From the NCBI GenBank assembly GCA_028289425.1, contig JANQPL010000010.1:42726-106725 (forward strand): a stretch of 64,000 bases of DNA. The letters are read 5' to 3'. The position numbers and the translations under genes are program-made. Numbering within the stretch: position 1 is the stretch's first letter; the number at the start of each line of letters is the position of its first letter. The notes below the pieces were generated by a model. The model had not been told where the DNA came from, did not search any database, and was given only the letters and a program-made list of their open reading frames with translations. Below are positions 16,708-26,181 of this stretch, piece after piece. Source of the stretch: Alphaproteobacteria bacterium. Its GTDB lineage: Bacteria; Pseudomonadota; Alphaproteobacteria; JANQMY01.

Positions 16708-16905
16708 TCCGGATCCCCTGTATTTGCCCCGTTTGGGACTGTCTTTGCTTTGCCGTCAGTTTAGAGTTGCCGGTCCGCGATTACAATTGCCTGGCGCCCG
16801 CAATGGCGCGATAAAGGGCGGAATCCGCGCCTTTTGCCTCGCTCGGCACCTTGTTTGAGATCACGGGGCACTAACCGCAACAGAATCACGATCCGGAGAC
16901 ACAAG

Positions 16906-18294
16906 ATGACGCAACCGTCGAACGCCGCCAAACGTGACATCGAAACCCTCATCCACCCGTATACGAACCTGGCCACGTTTCGCGAAACCGGGCCGGTGGT
17001 TTTCAATCAAGGCCGCGGCATTTACGTCTACGACGATCAGGGCAACGAATATATCGAGGGCATGTCGGGCCTGTGGTGCGCGTCTCTTGGCTTTAACGAG
17101 CCCGCCCTGATCGACGCAGCCGTCGAGCAAATGAAGGCGCTGCCCTACTACCACCAGTTTGGCGGCAAAAGCCAAGAGCCCGGCATCGAGCTTGCGGAGC
17201 GGCTGAAGGAATTGGCGCCCGTGCCGATTTCGAAGGTGTTGTTTTCAACCTCCGGATCGGAAGCAAACGACACCCAGATCAAGCTGATCTGGTACTACAA
17301 CAATGCGTGCGGCAAACCCAAAAAGAAGAAGATCATCAGCCGCACCAAAGGCTATCACGGCGTGACCATCGCGACGGCGAGCCTCACCGGCCTTGGCATG
17401 CTGCATGAGGATTTCGATCTGCCCATCGAAGGTATTCTGCACACGGATTGCCCGCACCACTACCGGTTTGCGGAACCGGGCGAAACGGAAAGCGAATTCA
17501 GCGACCGGCTTGCCAAGAACCTGGAAGAGCTCATCATCCGGGAAGATCCGGAAACGGTGGCCGCCTTTATCGCGGAGCCGGTGATGGGGGCCGGCGGCGT
17601 GATCATTCCGCCGCAAGATTACTTCACAAAGATCCAGCCCATCCTTGAGAAATACGACATCATCCTTATTGCCGATGAGGTGATTTGCGGGTTTGGACGC
17701 ACCGGCAACATGTTCGGCACCCAGACCTTCAACATGAAGCCTCAGACCCTGTCTGTGGCCAAAGCGTTGACGGCCGCCTATCTGCCCATGTCCGCCGTGC
17801 TCATCCCGGAATTCATTTACGACGCCATGTTGGAGGAAAGCAAAAAAGTGGGCACTTTTGGCCATGGCTTTACCTGGGGCGGTCACCCGGTCTGCGCGGC
17901 CGTGGCCAACAAGACGCTGCAGATCTACGAAGAACGGCAAATCGTGAAACACGTGCAATCGGTAAGCCGCACGTTCGCGAAACGGTTCGCCGCGATTGCA
18001 GAGCACCCCTTGGTCGGAGAAGCTAACTGTGTGGGCCTTCTGGGGGGCGTGGAACTTGTGGCCGATAAGCCGACCAAAAAATCCTTCCCGCCGGATCAAA
18101 TGGTGGGGGCCAAATGTGCGGGGTTCGCCCATGAAGAAGGATTGATCGTCCGCAATTTGGCGAGCGACCGTGTCGCCTTCTGTCCGCCCCTCATCATGAC
18201 GGAGGCGGACATTGACACCATGATGGACCGCTTCGAACGCGCGCTCGACAAAACCGAAGCCTGGGTGGCAAAGGAAGGATTGAGAGAGGACTAG
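16906..18294 (+). CDS. Class III (omega) aminotransferase
   Basis: A 462-residue PLP-dependent aminotransferase. The PLP lysine is Lys286 in SVAKALTAAYLPMSAV. The ring-nitrogen aspartate is Asp257 in ADEVICGFGRTG, and the phosphate-binding motif is STSGSEAND (114-122). GLWCASLGF and YYHQFGGKS near the N-terminus match the omega-amino-acid/pyruvate transaminase group, which accepts amines such as taurine, putrescine or beta-alanine. The amino donor cannot be assigned from sequence. ATG at 16906 has GGAGA 6 nt upstream; the frame back to 16834 is basic and not family-like. A strong hairpin terminator follows. Confidence 0.9.
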   Translation: MTQPSNAAKRDIETLIHPYTNLATFRETGPVVFNQGRGIYVYDDQGNEYIEGMSGLWCASLGFNEPALIDAAVEQMKALPYYHQFGGKSQEPGIELAERLKELAPVPISKVLFSTSGSEANDTQIKLIWYYNNACGKPKKKKIISRTKGYHGVTIATASLTGLGMLHEDFDLPIEGILHTDCPHHYRFAEPGETESEFSDRLAKNLEELIIREDPETVAAFIAEPVMGAGGVIIPPQDYFTKIQPILEKYDIILIADEVICGFGRTGNMFGTQTFNMKPQTLSVAKALTAAYLPMSAVLIPEFIYDAMLEESKKVGTFGHGFTWGGHPVCAAVANKTLQIYEERQIVKHVQSVSRTFAKRFAAIAEHPLVGEANCVGLLGGVELVADKPTKKSFPPDQMVGAKCAGFAHEEGLIVRNLASDRVAFCPPLIMTEADIDTMMDRFERALDKTEAWVAKEGLRED

Positions 18295-18301
18295 AACCCA
18301 G

Positions 18302-18388
18302 ACCGCTCATTCCCGCGCAAGCGGGAATCTTTTTCCTCAAGCATTTAGAGATCCCGGTTCGCGCCGGAGCGCGACCGGGATGAGCGGT
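18302..18388. repeat. Double-hairpin intergenic element
   Basis: ACCGCTCAT at 18302-18310 pairs with ATGAGCGGT at 18380-18388 and encloses two further hairpins: ATTCCCGC/GCGGGAAT at 18309-18328, and ATCCCGGT/ACCGGGAT at about 18351-18381, with extra CGCGC pairing inside. This nested structure is typical of short dispersed palindromic elements. It fills the space between two convergent genes and probably also ends transcription. Confidence 0.6.
18309..18335 (+). terminator. Rho-independent terminator of the aminotransferase gene
   Basis: A perfect 8-bp stem (ATTCCCGC and GCGGGAAT, loop GCAA) is followed by CTTTTTCC, 15 bp after the aminotransferase stop codon. This is the clearest intrinsic terminator in the window. 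It is the left half of the larger double-hairpin element. Confidence 0.7.
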
Positions 18389-18402
18389 AATAAGTTAGCG
18401 CT

Positions 18403-19149
18403 TCAAACGTGCTGGCCGCCATTGATGTGGATTTCGGCGCCGGTGACGTAACTTGACTGATCTGTACACAGATAATAGATCGTTTTCGCCACTTCCTCAG
18501 GCGCGCCCAGCCGGCGCATAGGGATTTCCTGCACGAGCTGATCGGTGCCCGGCGACAATATGGCGGTGTCGATTTCGCCCGGCGCGATGGCGTTCACGCG
18601 AACGCCCAAGGGTCCGAAATCGGACGCCATTTCCCGCGTTAATGCCGCAAGAGCCGCTTTCGACGTGGCGTAAGCTGCGCCGGCAAACGGATGCACCCGG
18701 CTGCCCGCGATGGACGTTACATTGACCACTGAGCCTGCAGCTGCCTGCAGCTCTTCCACCAGGCCCTTGGCCAGCATGACGGGCGCAAAGAAATTGACCT
18801 GAAACACTTGCTGCCACAAATCCGCATCCGTCGAAATGGCGCCCAACCGTCCGCCCTTGTCGTCTTTCGGCGATATGGCGGCGTTGTTGACCAGAGCTTC
18901 CAACCGGCCGCCGGCCAAACGTCCACGAATATCTTGGATCGCAGACGTCAGATTTTCCGGACTAGACAGGTCCACTTGAACGTGGTCTTCCGGCCCCGCC
19001 TCCCACGGGCAATCTTCGGGAAAGGCCTGCCGCGAGCATGTAATAACGCGCCATCCGGCACTTGAGAACCGTTTGACGGTGGCGTGTCCGATCCCGCGGC
19101 TTGCGCCGGTGAGGATAAGGGTACGCCTTTCCTGATTGTTCGTATTCAT
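18403..19149 (-). CDS. Short-chain dehydrogenase/reductase (SDR)
   Basis: A 248-residue classical SDR. The cofactor motif TGASRGIG lies near residues 14-21, NNAAIS marks the central NNAG equivalent, and the catalytic Tyr-x3-Lys is in GAAYATSKAAL. The C-terminus VTGAEIHINGGQHV is typical. It is an NAD(P)-dependent cytoplasmic oxidoreductase with unknown substrate. ATG at 19149 is used; the adjacent GTG at 19152 is equally possible. It converges on the aminotransferase gene, separated by a double-hairpin element, and is divergent from the Kef-type antiporter. Confidence 0.87.
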   Translation of the reverse strand: MNTNNQERRTLILTGASRGIGHATVKRFSSAGWRVITCSRQAFPEDCPWEAGPEDHVQVDLSSPENLTSAIQDIRGRLAGGRLEALVNNAAISPKDDKGGRLGAISTDADLWQQVFQVNFFAPVMLAKGLVEELQAAAGSVVNVTSIAGSRVHPFAGAAYATSKAALAALTREMASDFGPLGVRVNAIAPGEIDTAILSPGTDQLVQEIPMRRLGAPEEVAKTIYYLCTDQSSYVTGAEIHINGGQHV

Positions 19150-19261
19150 CACCTACCGTGCCTGGTGTCGAAAGCCGGCATTTACCCTGAGGTCCTTTGC
19201 GCCTGCGCTTTCTGGGATTATGTTTAACCTATAATAAGAGTGAGGTCAGCGGTTTAAATCC

Positions 19262-20689
19262 ATGCATGGCGCACCGGTACATAGCGAATACGATCTAACC
19301 GCCATCGCGCTGGTTACCAGCATTGCCCTCATTTTTGGCCTGCTTCTCAATCAGGTCCGCCAGCCCGCCATTGTCGGATATATTCTGGCAGGCGCCGCCT
19401 TGGGCCCAACGGGCTTCGGTTTGGTGAGCAACAGCGAGGCCGTGAGCATTTTAGCCGAACTGGGCGTGCTCATGCTGCTGTTTCTGATCGGCATGGAGCT
19501 CAATCTCAAATCGTTTCGGGGCGTCTACCAAAAAGCGCTGATGACAGCGGTGCTTCAGGTGCTGATTGCGCTGGCCTTCATGATGCTGGCGTCACTTGTG
19601 CTTGGCTTCTCCACCACTACCGCGACCGTGCTCGGTTTTCTGATCGCCCTGTCGAGCACGGCCGTGGCCATTAAGATGCTCGAAGACGTCGACGAGCAAC
19701 AGACGGATGTGGGGCGCCTTACCCTTGGCATATTGATCGTGCAAGACCTGGCGGTCGTGCCGATGCTTCTGATCACCAATTCGCTGGGCACGGCCGAGAT
19801 CCCGCTCTACAGGATTGTGCTGCAAGTGCTTGTGGCATCGGCGTTCCTGGCCGGTTTTACGATTTTCCTGTCCCGCGGCTCCGGCGTGAAGATACCGTTT
19901 GCCCGTGCACTGACGAGAAATGCCGACATGGCCACATTGGCCGTCATGGCTTTTTGTTTTTCGGCAGCCACGATTTCCGGCTTGATGCTGTCATCACCCG
20001 CATTGGGGGCGTTTCTGGCCGGCATGCTGATCGGGAACTCCAGCCTGCGTAAGCTTGCAGTTCAAACGGCGATCCCCGTGCAGAGCATCTTGCTGGTGAT
20101 TTTCTTCTTGTCGATCGGCCTGCTCATCGACCTTCAATATCTTTGGGAAAATGTGTGGACGGTTTTGGCGCTCTTGTTCGTCGTCACCATACTGAAGACT
20201 TCGATGAATCTGGGTATTCTTCATTTACTGGGCGAAAGCTGGGAGAACGCTTTCAAGACAAGCCTGTTCCTGGGTCAGGTCGGAGAGTTTTCGTTTGTGC
20301 TGGCGGCGGCGGCCCTATCGGCCGGCGCCTTAGGGGGCGAGGGATACCGGCTGGCGATTGCCGTGATCGCACTTAGCCTCATGACCAGCCCTCTTTGGTA
20401 CCTAACGGCCCATCGGTTCCATGACATGACAATCTCCGGCTACCACAACGCCCGCTCCGCTCTCAATTCGATGTACAAGGAGGAAATCGACGCGGTAGGG
20501 ATCGCAGCGCGGTTTGGCAAAGACAGCCTGAAAACGGCAGTCACGACCGCCAAATCGGCATCTCAATACATCCGAAAGCGGACGAATGGTGCGGATTTGA
20601 AAGGCGAAACCCCGCGTGAACCGTCACTCGATCCGCAAGAGGGTTCGCCAACTCAAGACCGCGCCAAATCGGACGGGGGATCTTCGTGA
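19262..20689 (+). CDS. Kef-type (CPA2) cation/proton antiporter
   Basis: A 475-residue membrane protein of the CPA2 family, which exchanges K+ or Na+ for H+ across the inner membrane. It has about twelve to thirteen hydrophobic segments. Family features include RQPAIVGYILAGAALGPTG near the N-terminus, LLFLIGMELNLKSF, ALSSTAVAIKMLED and ILIVQDLAVVPMLL. After the last membrane segment there is only a polar tail of about 90 residues. The TrkA-N (RCK) regulatory domain found in KefB/KefC is absent, so nucleotide gating is not expected in this polypeptide. The 3' end overlaps the convergent metal-exporter gene by 37 bp. Confidence 0.87.
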   Translation: MHGAPVHSEYDLTAIALVTSIALIFGLLLNQVRQPAIVGYILAGAALGPTGFGLVSNSEAVSILAELGVLMLLFLIGMELNLKSFRGVYQKALMTAVLQVLIALAFMMLASLVLGFSTTTATVLGFLIALSSTAVAIKMLEDVDEQQTDVGRLTLGILIVQDLAVVPMLLITNSLGTAEIPLYRIVLQVLVASAFLAGFTIFLSRGSGVKIPFARALTRNADMATLAVMAFCFSAATISGLMLSSPALGAFLAGMLIGNSSLRKLAVQTAIPVQSILLVIFFLSIGLLIDLQYLWENVWTVLALLFVVTILKTSMNLGILHLLGESWENAFKTSLFLGQVGEFSFVLAAAALSAGALGGEGYRLAIAVIALSLMTSPLWYLTAHRFHDMTISGYHNARSALNSMYKEEIDAVGIAARFGKDSLKTAVTTAKSASQYIRKRTNGADLKGETPREPSLDPQEGSPTQDRAKSDGGSS

Positions 20690-21615
20690 CCCGCCGGGTC
20701 CTGATGGATGAGGATTTCAGCATCGGGAAACGCGTCTTGAATACGGCGCTCCACCTCGTCGGATATTTCGTGTGCGGCAAGCAATGAGATGTCCGGATCC
20801 AATTCCAGATGCATTTGAATGAACATTTGAAGGCCCGACGCCCGCGTGCGCAAATCGTGCATGTCAAGCACACCGGCATGCTCAAGCGCGATCTTCCGAA
20901 TCTTCTCTCTGTCCGCATCAGGCAATTCACGATCCATAAGCTGATCGTAAGCGCCTCGAAATATCGCGATGGCCGACCATAGAATGTAGAAAGCAATGGC
21001 GATGCCAAAGATCGGGTCCACCAATCCCCAACCGAGCTGGCTCGACAGAATGAGAGCAGCAATCACGCTCACATTCATAAACAAGTCGCCCCGGTAGTGG
21101 AGAGAGTCGGCGCTAATGGCCAGCGACCCTGTCTGACGCACCACATAGCGCTGAAATAACACCAGCGCTAAGGTGATGATGGTCGACGCGATAATGACGC
21201 CAATCGCAAAGGCGCCGGCTTCGACGGCAACGGGACGCCACAATCTGGACACGGACTCAAAGAGCAAAATCGCGGCGGAGCCGCTGATAAAGGCGGCCTG
21301 ACCAAGCCCGGCCAAGGCTTCCACTTTGCCGTGACCGAACCGGTGCTCTGCATCCGCGGGCTGGAGGGAATGGCGGATCGCAAACAGATTGATCAGCGAG
21401 GCAAAGGCATCCAAGACGGAATCCAGCAAAGACCCAAGCACCGCCACGGACCCCGAGACGGCAAAGGCTATCGCCTTGATCGCGATAAGGAACACCGCAA
21501 CGACGACAGCACCCGCCGCGGCAACGCGCATCAGACCGCTTTTGTTGGCCGCCGGCTCAGGTGCCGAGGCCGCTTGATCTGTCGTGGTTCGATTTGTCGA
21601 TGTCGCGTCAGCCAT
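20653..21615 (-). CDS. Cation diffusion facilitator (CDF) metal exporter
   Basis: A 320-residue CDF protein that exports divalent metal (zinc, iron or manganese) in exchange for protons. Six hydrophobic segments are seen. The metal-site motifs are SLLDSVLDAFAS in helix 2 and ISADSLHYRGDL in helix 5, the latter with the HxxxD arrangement of the zinc/iron group. EHRFGHGKVEALAGL is a strong family signature. The C-terminal cytoplasmic domain (RTRASGLQMFIQMHLELDP) is the usual dimerising metallochaperone-like fold. ATG at 21615 follows the pdxH stop codon by 2 nt, so the two genes are an operon. It overlaps the convergent antiporter gene by 37 bp. Confidence 0.9.
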   Translation of the reverse strand: MADATSTNRTTTDQAASAPEPAANKSGLMRVAAAGAVVVAVFLIAIKAIAFAVSGSVAVLGSLLDSVLDAFASLINLFAIRHSLQPADAEHRFGHGKVEALAGLGQAAFISGSAAILLFESVSRLWRPVAVEAGAFAIGVIIASTIITLALVLFQRYVVRQTGSLAISADSLHYRGDLFMNVSVIAALILSSQLGWGLVDPIFGIAIAFYILWSAIAIFRGAYDQLMDRELPDADREKIRKIALEHAGVLDMHDLRTRASGLQMFIQMHLELDPDISLLAAHEISDEVERRIQDAFPDAEILIHQDPAGHEDPPSDLARS

Positions 21616-21617
21616 AA

Positions 21618-22250
21618 TTACGGAAACAGTTTTTGTGTGGTCCAATGAACTGCTTTGACGTCATCCCGCAGGAACACCAACCGGTCGTGCAGGCGAAATG
21701 GTTTTTCCGTCCAAAACTCAAACCGTAACGGGTGCAGACGAAACCCCGACCAGTGCGGCGGACGCTCGACTTTCTTCAAGGCATACTTCGCGGCAAACTT
21801 CGCCACGCGCTTTTCGAGATCAAAGCGGCCCTCCATGGGCCGGGATTGATCCGATGCCCAAGCACCGATTTGGCTGTCTTTTGGACGGGTTGCAAAATAA
21901 GCATCCGCCTCTTCAGGCGGGACCTCTGAGATGGGACCTTGGATGCGTATCTGCCGCTGCAATGACTTCCAATAAAAGCAGAGGGCGGCCTTCGGGGTTT
22001 TGAGAAGCTCCGTACCCTTCGCGCTTTCATAGTTCGTATAGAAGACAAAACCCCCCTGGCTCACATCCTTCAGCAGCACCATACGCACATTGGGCATCAG
22101 GTCCGCGCCGACCGTCGACAGCGCCATGGCGTTCGGATTGTTTGGCTCGGATGCCTGTGCCTGTTTGAACCAATCGTCAAACATGACGAAAGGATCCGAC
22201 ACGCGGCCTGTTTTGTCGTCCACTTCTATCTGATTATCGCTTTGCGACAT
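21618..22250 (-). CDS. pdxH: Pyridoxamine 5'-phosphate oxidase
   Basis: A 210-residue FMN enzyme that oxidises pyridoxamine- or pyridoxine-5'-phosphate to pyridoxal-5'-phosphate, the cofactor of several enzymes in this window. Motifs visible: [30 protein letters not shown] for FMN contacts, IGAWASDQS, and the C-terminal substrate site PFRLHDR. The extreme C-terminus reads QKLFP where RLAP-like endings are more usual. ATG at 22250 gives the normal length and is preceded by a weak AGG; the extension to 22307 is not conserved. The metal exporter gene follows 2 nt after the stop. Confidence 0.93.
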   Translation of the reverse strand: MSQSDNQIEVDDKTGRVSDPFVMFDDWFKQAQASEPNNPNAMALSTVGADLMPNVRMVLLKDVSQGGFVFYTNYESAKGTELLKTPKAALCFYWKSLQRQIRIQGPISEVPPEEADAYFATRPKDSQIGAWASDQSRPMEGRFDLEKRVAKFAAKYALKKVERPPHWSGFRLHPLRFEFWTEKPFRLHDRLVFLRDDVKAVHWTTQKLFP

Positions 22251-22529
22251 GCCTAATACCTTTACCCGCTCCACACATATCAGTTTGCACAGTCCCCAAA
22301 CAAACAAGAATTTAAGACGTCGTTCAGGTTTTTAAACGTTTGTCACTACTCATTCTCACTAGCGATTTCCTTGTGATTGGCAGGCTTCCAATTGCTTAAG
22401 ATTTTAGTATGGATCAGCAAGGTACAATTAACTCATGTACCTCAATCGGCCCGCCCCAAAAGTGCAAAGGCCGAGGCGAAGAAGGCGTCGGTGGTGCGGA
22501 GCTCAGTAAACAAGTAATGCACGTTCTTA
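22251..22529. other. Divergent intergenic region with a small arginine-rich frame
   Basis: The 279 bp between pdxH and the DnaJ-like gene are AT-rich on the left. On the right is a 24-codon frame at 22435-22509 (MYLNRPAPKVQ, then RPRRRRRRWCGAQ), ending 20 nt before the DnaJ-like start. It has no Shine-Dalgarno sequence, so I do not call it a gene, but six consecutive arginine codons directly before a chaperone gene could act as a leader. No clear promoter consensus was recognised. Confidence 0.3.
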
Positions 22530-23459
22530 ATGAAAGATCCGTTCAAAACACTAGGGGTCTCCAGGTCCGCGTCTGACGACGAAATCAAAGGGGCCTACCG
22601 GCGGCTCGCAAAAAAGTACCATCCGGACTTTCACGAGAACGCGATCCGCGCGGCCGATCGGTTCCAAGAAATCCAGGCCGCCTACGAAGCCCTTAAGAAA
22701 AAGAAAAAGCGCGCCGGCACACACAAAGCGCAGCCGGAAGACCGGGCCCAGACATGGACACCCGGCCCTGAGGCACCACCGCGCAACGACAAAGACGGTC
22801 AGAAGAACAGCGCCAGTTCGATCTTCAAATTCGGGTTTTGGGGTACCCAAGACAAAAACCAGAAGGAAAATGAGACCGGCACCTCGGCTGCCGCGGACGC
22901 ACGGGCCGACGACGCGCAGACCATCGAGAGCGCGAGCCCCGGCAATGCCGGCACCCTCAAAATCAGCTTCCTGGATTCCATCAATGGCGCAGACAAAAAG
23001 CTCGTCCTCCCCGACGGCAAGCGGGTCAGTTTACGCATCCCGCCCGGCACCAAAGATGGTCAAAACGTTCGACTGAAGCGCAAGGGCGAGGCATCGGATG
23101 TTGTTTTGGGCGTTGAAGTAGAACCCCACCCCTATATGGAGCGGCGGGGCGACGACATTGTCGTCAAGCTCCCGGTCAGCGTACCGGAAGCGATTCTTGG
23201 CGCGCGGATTCGCGTGCCCACGCGAGACGGGGACGTGGTTGTGAAAATTCCGTCCGGTTCCAATACGGGCACCATCTTGCGCCTGAAGGGAAAGGGCCTG
23301 CCGAAAGGCGCCAATGGCCGCAGCCAAGCCGGCGATCAGTTGCTGGAGTTGAGTGTAGTCCTGCCGGACACACGTGACAAAGAACTTGTTTCGTTTGTGC
23401 AGAAATGGGCCGCCGATGGGGCATATGACGCCCGCAAAAACTTCAGCTCAACCGACTGA
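22530..23459 (+). CDS. DnaJ-like co-chaperone without zinc finger (CbpA type)
   Basis: A 309-residue Hsp40. The J domain occupies residues about 4-65 with the HPD motif at 31-33 (KKYHPDFHEN), which stimulates DnaK ATPase. A lysine-rich run (KKKKKR) and a low-complexity linker follow. Two beta-rich substrate-binding domains (about 145-300) include LKISFLDSINGADKKLVLP and LPVSVPEAILGARIRVPT. The CxxCxGxG zinc-finger repeats of true DnaJ are missing, which places it in the CbpA-like class. It is cytoplasmic. ATG at 22530 lacks a strong ribosome binding site. fabI follows 97 bp downstream. Confidence 0.88.
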   Translation: MKDPFKTLGVSRSASDDEIKGAYRRLAKKYHPDFHENAIRAADRFQEIQAAYEALKKKKKRAGTHKAQPEDRAQTWTPGPEAPPRNDKDGQKNSASSIFKFGFWGTQDKNQKENETGTSAAADARADDAQTIESASPGNAGTLKISFLDSINGADKKLVLPDGKRVSLRIPPGTKDGQNVRLKRKGEASDVVLGVEVEPHPYMERRGDDIVVKLPVSVPEAILGARIRVPTRDGDVVVKIPSGSNTGTILRLKGKGLPKGANGRSQAGDQLLELSVVLPDTRDKELVSFVQKWAADGAYDARKNFSSTD

Positions 23460-23556
23460 GTTCGCCGCGTAGCTAGCGTCGCCGCCGCCTCAATTGACCC
23501 CCAAGTCCGATTGTGTAGGATGCCGCTCTTTCTTCGGCAATGACACATGGTGATTT

Positions 23557-24369
23557 ATGTCCGGCACCGCGGGATTGATGGCGAACAAGAAGGGTCTGAT
23601 CATGGGCGTCGCCAATGATCGGTCTATCGCCTGGGGCGTTGCAAAGGCCTGCGCGACCGCCGGTGCCGATCTCGCCTTTACCTATCAGGGCGATGCACTA
23701 AAGAAGCGCGTCGACCCGCTTGCAGAAAGCCTGAATGCCTCTCTTGTCCTGCCGTGTGACGTAACGGAACCCTCTTCCATTGATGAAGTGTTCGACACGC
23801 TCAAAGGCAAATGGGGTGAAATCGATTTTGTGGTCCACGCTATTGCGTTTTCGGACAAGGATCAGCTCAAAGGCCGCTATGTGGACACGACGCCTGAAAA
23901 CTTCCAGATGAGCCTGAATATTTCCTGCTATTCGTTTACGGCTGTTGCTCAGCGTGCGGAAAAACTGATGCCGAATGGCGGCAGCCTGCTGACGCTTACC
24001 TATTTTGGCGCCGAGCGCGTGATGCCCCATTACAATGTCATGGGCGTCGCCAAAGCGGCGCTTGAAGCAAGCGTCCGCTATATGGCGGAAGATCTGGGCA
24101 AACAAGCGATCCGCGTCAATGCGATTTCGGCGGGCCCGATCCGCACCTTGGCCGCCGCCGGGATCGGCGACTTTCGATACATTCTCAAATGGAATGAATA
24201 TAACGCCCCCTTGCGCCGCAACGTCACCATCGACGAGGTGGGCAATGCGGCGATGTATCTGTTGAGTGACCTTGGCAGCGCGGTGACGGGCGAAATTCAT
24301 CATGTGGATGCCGGATACAACATCGTCGGCATGAAAGCCGAGGACGCGCCGGACATCACCGTCACCTGA
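23557..24369 (+). CDS. fabI: Enoyl-[acyl-carrier-protein] reductase (NADH)
   Basis: A 270-residue enzyme of the FabI type that catalyses the last reduction in fatty-acid chain elongation. Seen: GLIMGVANDRSIAWGVA for NAD binding, VVHAIAFSDK, and the catalytic residues Tyr149 (TLTYFGAE) and Tyr159-x6-Lys166 (HYNVMGVAK). AISAGPIRTLAAAGI is the substrate-loop region typical of triclosan-sensitive FabI. It is cytoplasmic and acts with acyl carrier protein. ATG at 23557 is used; an internal ATG at 23578 gives a length closer to some homologues. The gene is followed after 27 bp by a small membrane-anchored protein gene and then aroC. Confidence 0.93.
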   Translation: MSGTAGLMANKKGLIMGVANDRSIAWGVAKACATAGADLAFTYQGDALKKRVDPLAESLNASLVLPCDVTEPSSIDEVFDTLKGKWGEIDFVVHAIAFSDKDQLKGRYVDTTPENFQMSLNISCYSFTAVAQRAEKLMPNGGSLLTLTYFGAERVMPHYNVMGVAKAALEASVRYMAEDLGKQAIRVNAISAGPIRTLAAAGIGDFRYILKWNEYNAPLRRNVTIDEVGNAAMYLLSDLGSAVTGEIHHVDAGYNIVGMKAEDAPDITVT

Positions 24370-24396
24370 TGGCCCGCCGCTCTCTGAGCTTACCCG

Positions 24397-25056
24397 ATGA
24401 AGCATGCACAACGATTGAAGCGCCAGCGAGCCCGAAGACAAGCAGACGATCGAGAAACGGCACCGAAGCCCGCCCGGCCCCTTTGGTGGCAAATGTTCAT
24501 CTTGACGGCCATGGGAACTCTGGTGATTTGGGCGCTGCTGCTGAACAGCGGTCTGGTGCCCAACATTTTCGGTGTCGGCAAATGGACACAGGAATTCTTC
24601 CCGACCGATCCGCGCGTGGCCTTTGGCGAGGCGCTCGACGACGGCCAGGCGAATGTGGAAGCGGCCAAAGCCATTGTCGATGACGATTATCGCCTTGTGG
24701 GGGAAATGGACGATGGGTTGCCACGGCCGATCGGCGTCACCTGCACGCCGGGACAGGGCCCCAATTGGACCGATCGGAGCCAATACCGCTTGATTGTCGG
24801 CGATCCCGACCTTTTGGTCCGCAGTGATGCCACGGATCCCAGGCAAATCCGTGTTCGGAAATATTATGGCGAGGCCTACAATAAGGCGGTCGTAACTTTT
24901 GACGAATACCCATATAAGGACGCATGCAAATATACGGGGACGCGGCTGGAGGGCGAACGGCCCCTGCTTCCCAACCGGTTTGGGATCGTGCCGCGCAGGG
25001 ACACGGAAACGCAAGACGAAGATGATACGCGCCCCGGCGATCAGCCCGCAGAATAA
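24397..25056 (+). CDS. Hypothetical protein with one membrane anchor
   Basis: A 219-residue protein I do not recognise. A basic N-terminus (MKHAQRLKRQRARRQ) is followed by one hydrophobic segment near 31-55 (WWQMFILTAMGTLVIWALLL), so the protein is likely anchored in the inner membrane with the remaining 160 residues outside. Two cysteines in the outer part (VTCTPGQ and DACKYTG) could form a disulfide. The C-terminus is acidic and low in complexity. It lies 27 bp after fabI and 18 bp before aroC and is probably co-transcribed with both. No function is proposed. Confidence 0.65.
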   Translation: MKHAQRLKRQRARRQADDRETAPKPARPLWWQMFILTAMGTLVIWALLLNSGLVPNIFGVGKWTQEFFPTDPRVAFGEALDDGQANVEAAKAIVDDDYRLVGEMDDGLPRPIGVTCTPGQGPNWTDRSQYRLIVGDPDLLVRSDATDPRQIRVRKYYGEAYNKAVVTFDEYPYKDACKYTGTRLEGERPLLPNRFGIVPRRDTETQDEDDTRPGDQPAE

Positions 25057-25074
25057 AGACGCATAACAAAAACC

Positions 25075-26181
25075 ATGTCACACAACAGCTTCGGACACCT
25101 TTTCAGAGTCACCACATGGGGCGAATCCCATGGGCCGGCCCTTGGCTGTGTGATCGATGGCGTTCCGCCGGGGATTGAACTTACCGAAGGCGACATTCAG
25201 CCCTGGATGGACAAGCGACGCCCCGGCCAGTCGAAATTTACGACCCAGCGCAAAGAACCGGACGAAGTCAAGATCCTGTCGGGCACCTTTTCGGACGACC
25301 GCATCAATACGCCGGTCACCACAGGCACACCCATCAGCCTGCTGATCGAAAACAAGGATCAGCGCTCCAAGGACTATTCGGACATTCGCGACAAATACAG
25401 ACCGGGCCACGCAGACTTCACCTATGACGCAAAGTACGGGGTGCGGGACTACCGGGGCGGCGGACGCCAATCGGCGCGGGAAACGGCAGCACGCGTAGCC
25501 GCCGGCGCGATTGCCCGAAAGATCCTTAGCCACATCTTGGGCCATGACGTCACGGTCCGCGGGGCACTGGTTCAAATGGGGCCGCATGGGATCGACCGCG
25601 ACAGATGGGACTGGAACGAAACGGGCAAAAACCCTTTCTGGTGCCCGGACCCGGAAGCAGCCGCCTCTTGGGAGACCTACCTCGATTCGGTGCGCAAAGC
25701 GGGCTCCTCTTGCGGCGCCGTGATCGAAGTGGCGGCGAGCGGCGTGCCCGCCGGGTTAGGCGCGCCGATCTATGGCAAGCTCGACGCGGACATTGCCCAG
25801 GCGCTCATGACCATTAACGCGGTCAAAGGCGTTGAAATCGGGAACGGATTTGCGGCGGCTGCCCTGTCCGGTGAGGAAAATGCCGACGAGATCCGCATGG
25901 TGGGCGGCAAACCCCACTTTGCCTCCAACAATGCCGGCGGCGTGTTGGGCGGCATCAGCAGCGGCCAGGATGTTGTCGTGCGGTTTGCGGTCAAACCGAC
26001 CTCGTCGATCTTGTCTCCCGTCAAGACGATTACGAAAGACAATCAAGAGACGGATGTGGTCACAAAAGGCCGCCACGACCCGTGTGTGGGCATCCGGGCG
26101 GTGCCAGTGGGCGAAGCCATGGTGGCCTGCGTGCTGGCCGATCACCTGTTGCGGCACCGGGCGCAGACCGGCAGCGTTTAG
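25075..26181 (+). CDS. aroC: Chorismate synthase
   Basis: A 368-residue enzyme that converts 5-enolpyruvylshikimate-3-phosphate to chorismate, the last step of the shikimate pathway, using reduced FMN. Highly conserved blocks are present: [20 protein letters not shown] at the N-terminus, [53 protein letters not shown], and the C-terminal [18 protein letters not shown]. Length is normal. Its stop overlaps the convergent methyltransferase gene by 4 bp. Only aroC of the shikimate pathway is in view. Confidence 0.96.
   Translation: MSHNSFGHLFRVTTWGESHGPALGCVIDGVPPGIELTEGDIQPWMDKRRPGQSKFTTQRKEPDEVKILSGTFSDDRINTPVTTGTPISLLIENKDQRSKDYSDIRDKYRPGHADFTYDAKYGVRDYRGGGRQSARETAARVAAGAIARKILSHILGHDVTVRGALVQMGPHGIDRDRWDWNETGKNPFWCPDPEAAASWETYLDSVRKAGSSCGAVIEVAASGVPAGLGAPIYGKLDADIAQALMTINAVKGVEIGNGFAAAALSGEENADEIRMVGGKPHFASNNAGGVLGGISSGQDVVVRFAVKPTSSILSPVKTITKDNQETDVVTKGRHDPCVGIRAVPVGEAMVACVLADHLLRHRAQTGSV

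Noticed and set aside
23698..25014. 438-codon frame opposite fabI and its neighbour
   Set aside because: It spans two real genes on the other strand and has no recognisable domain.
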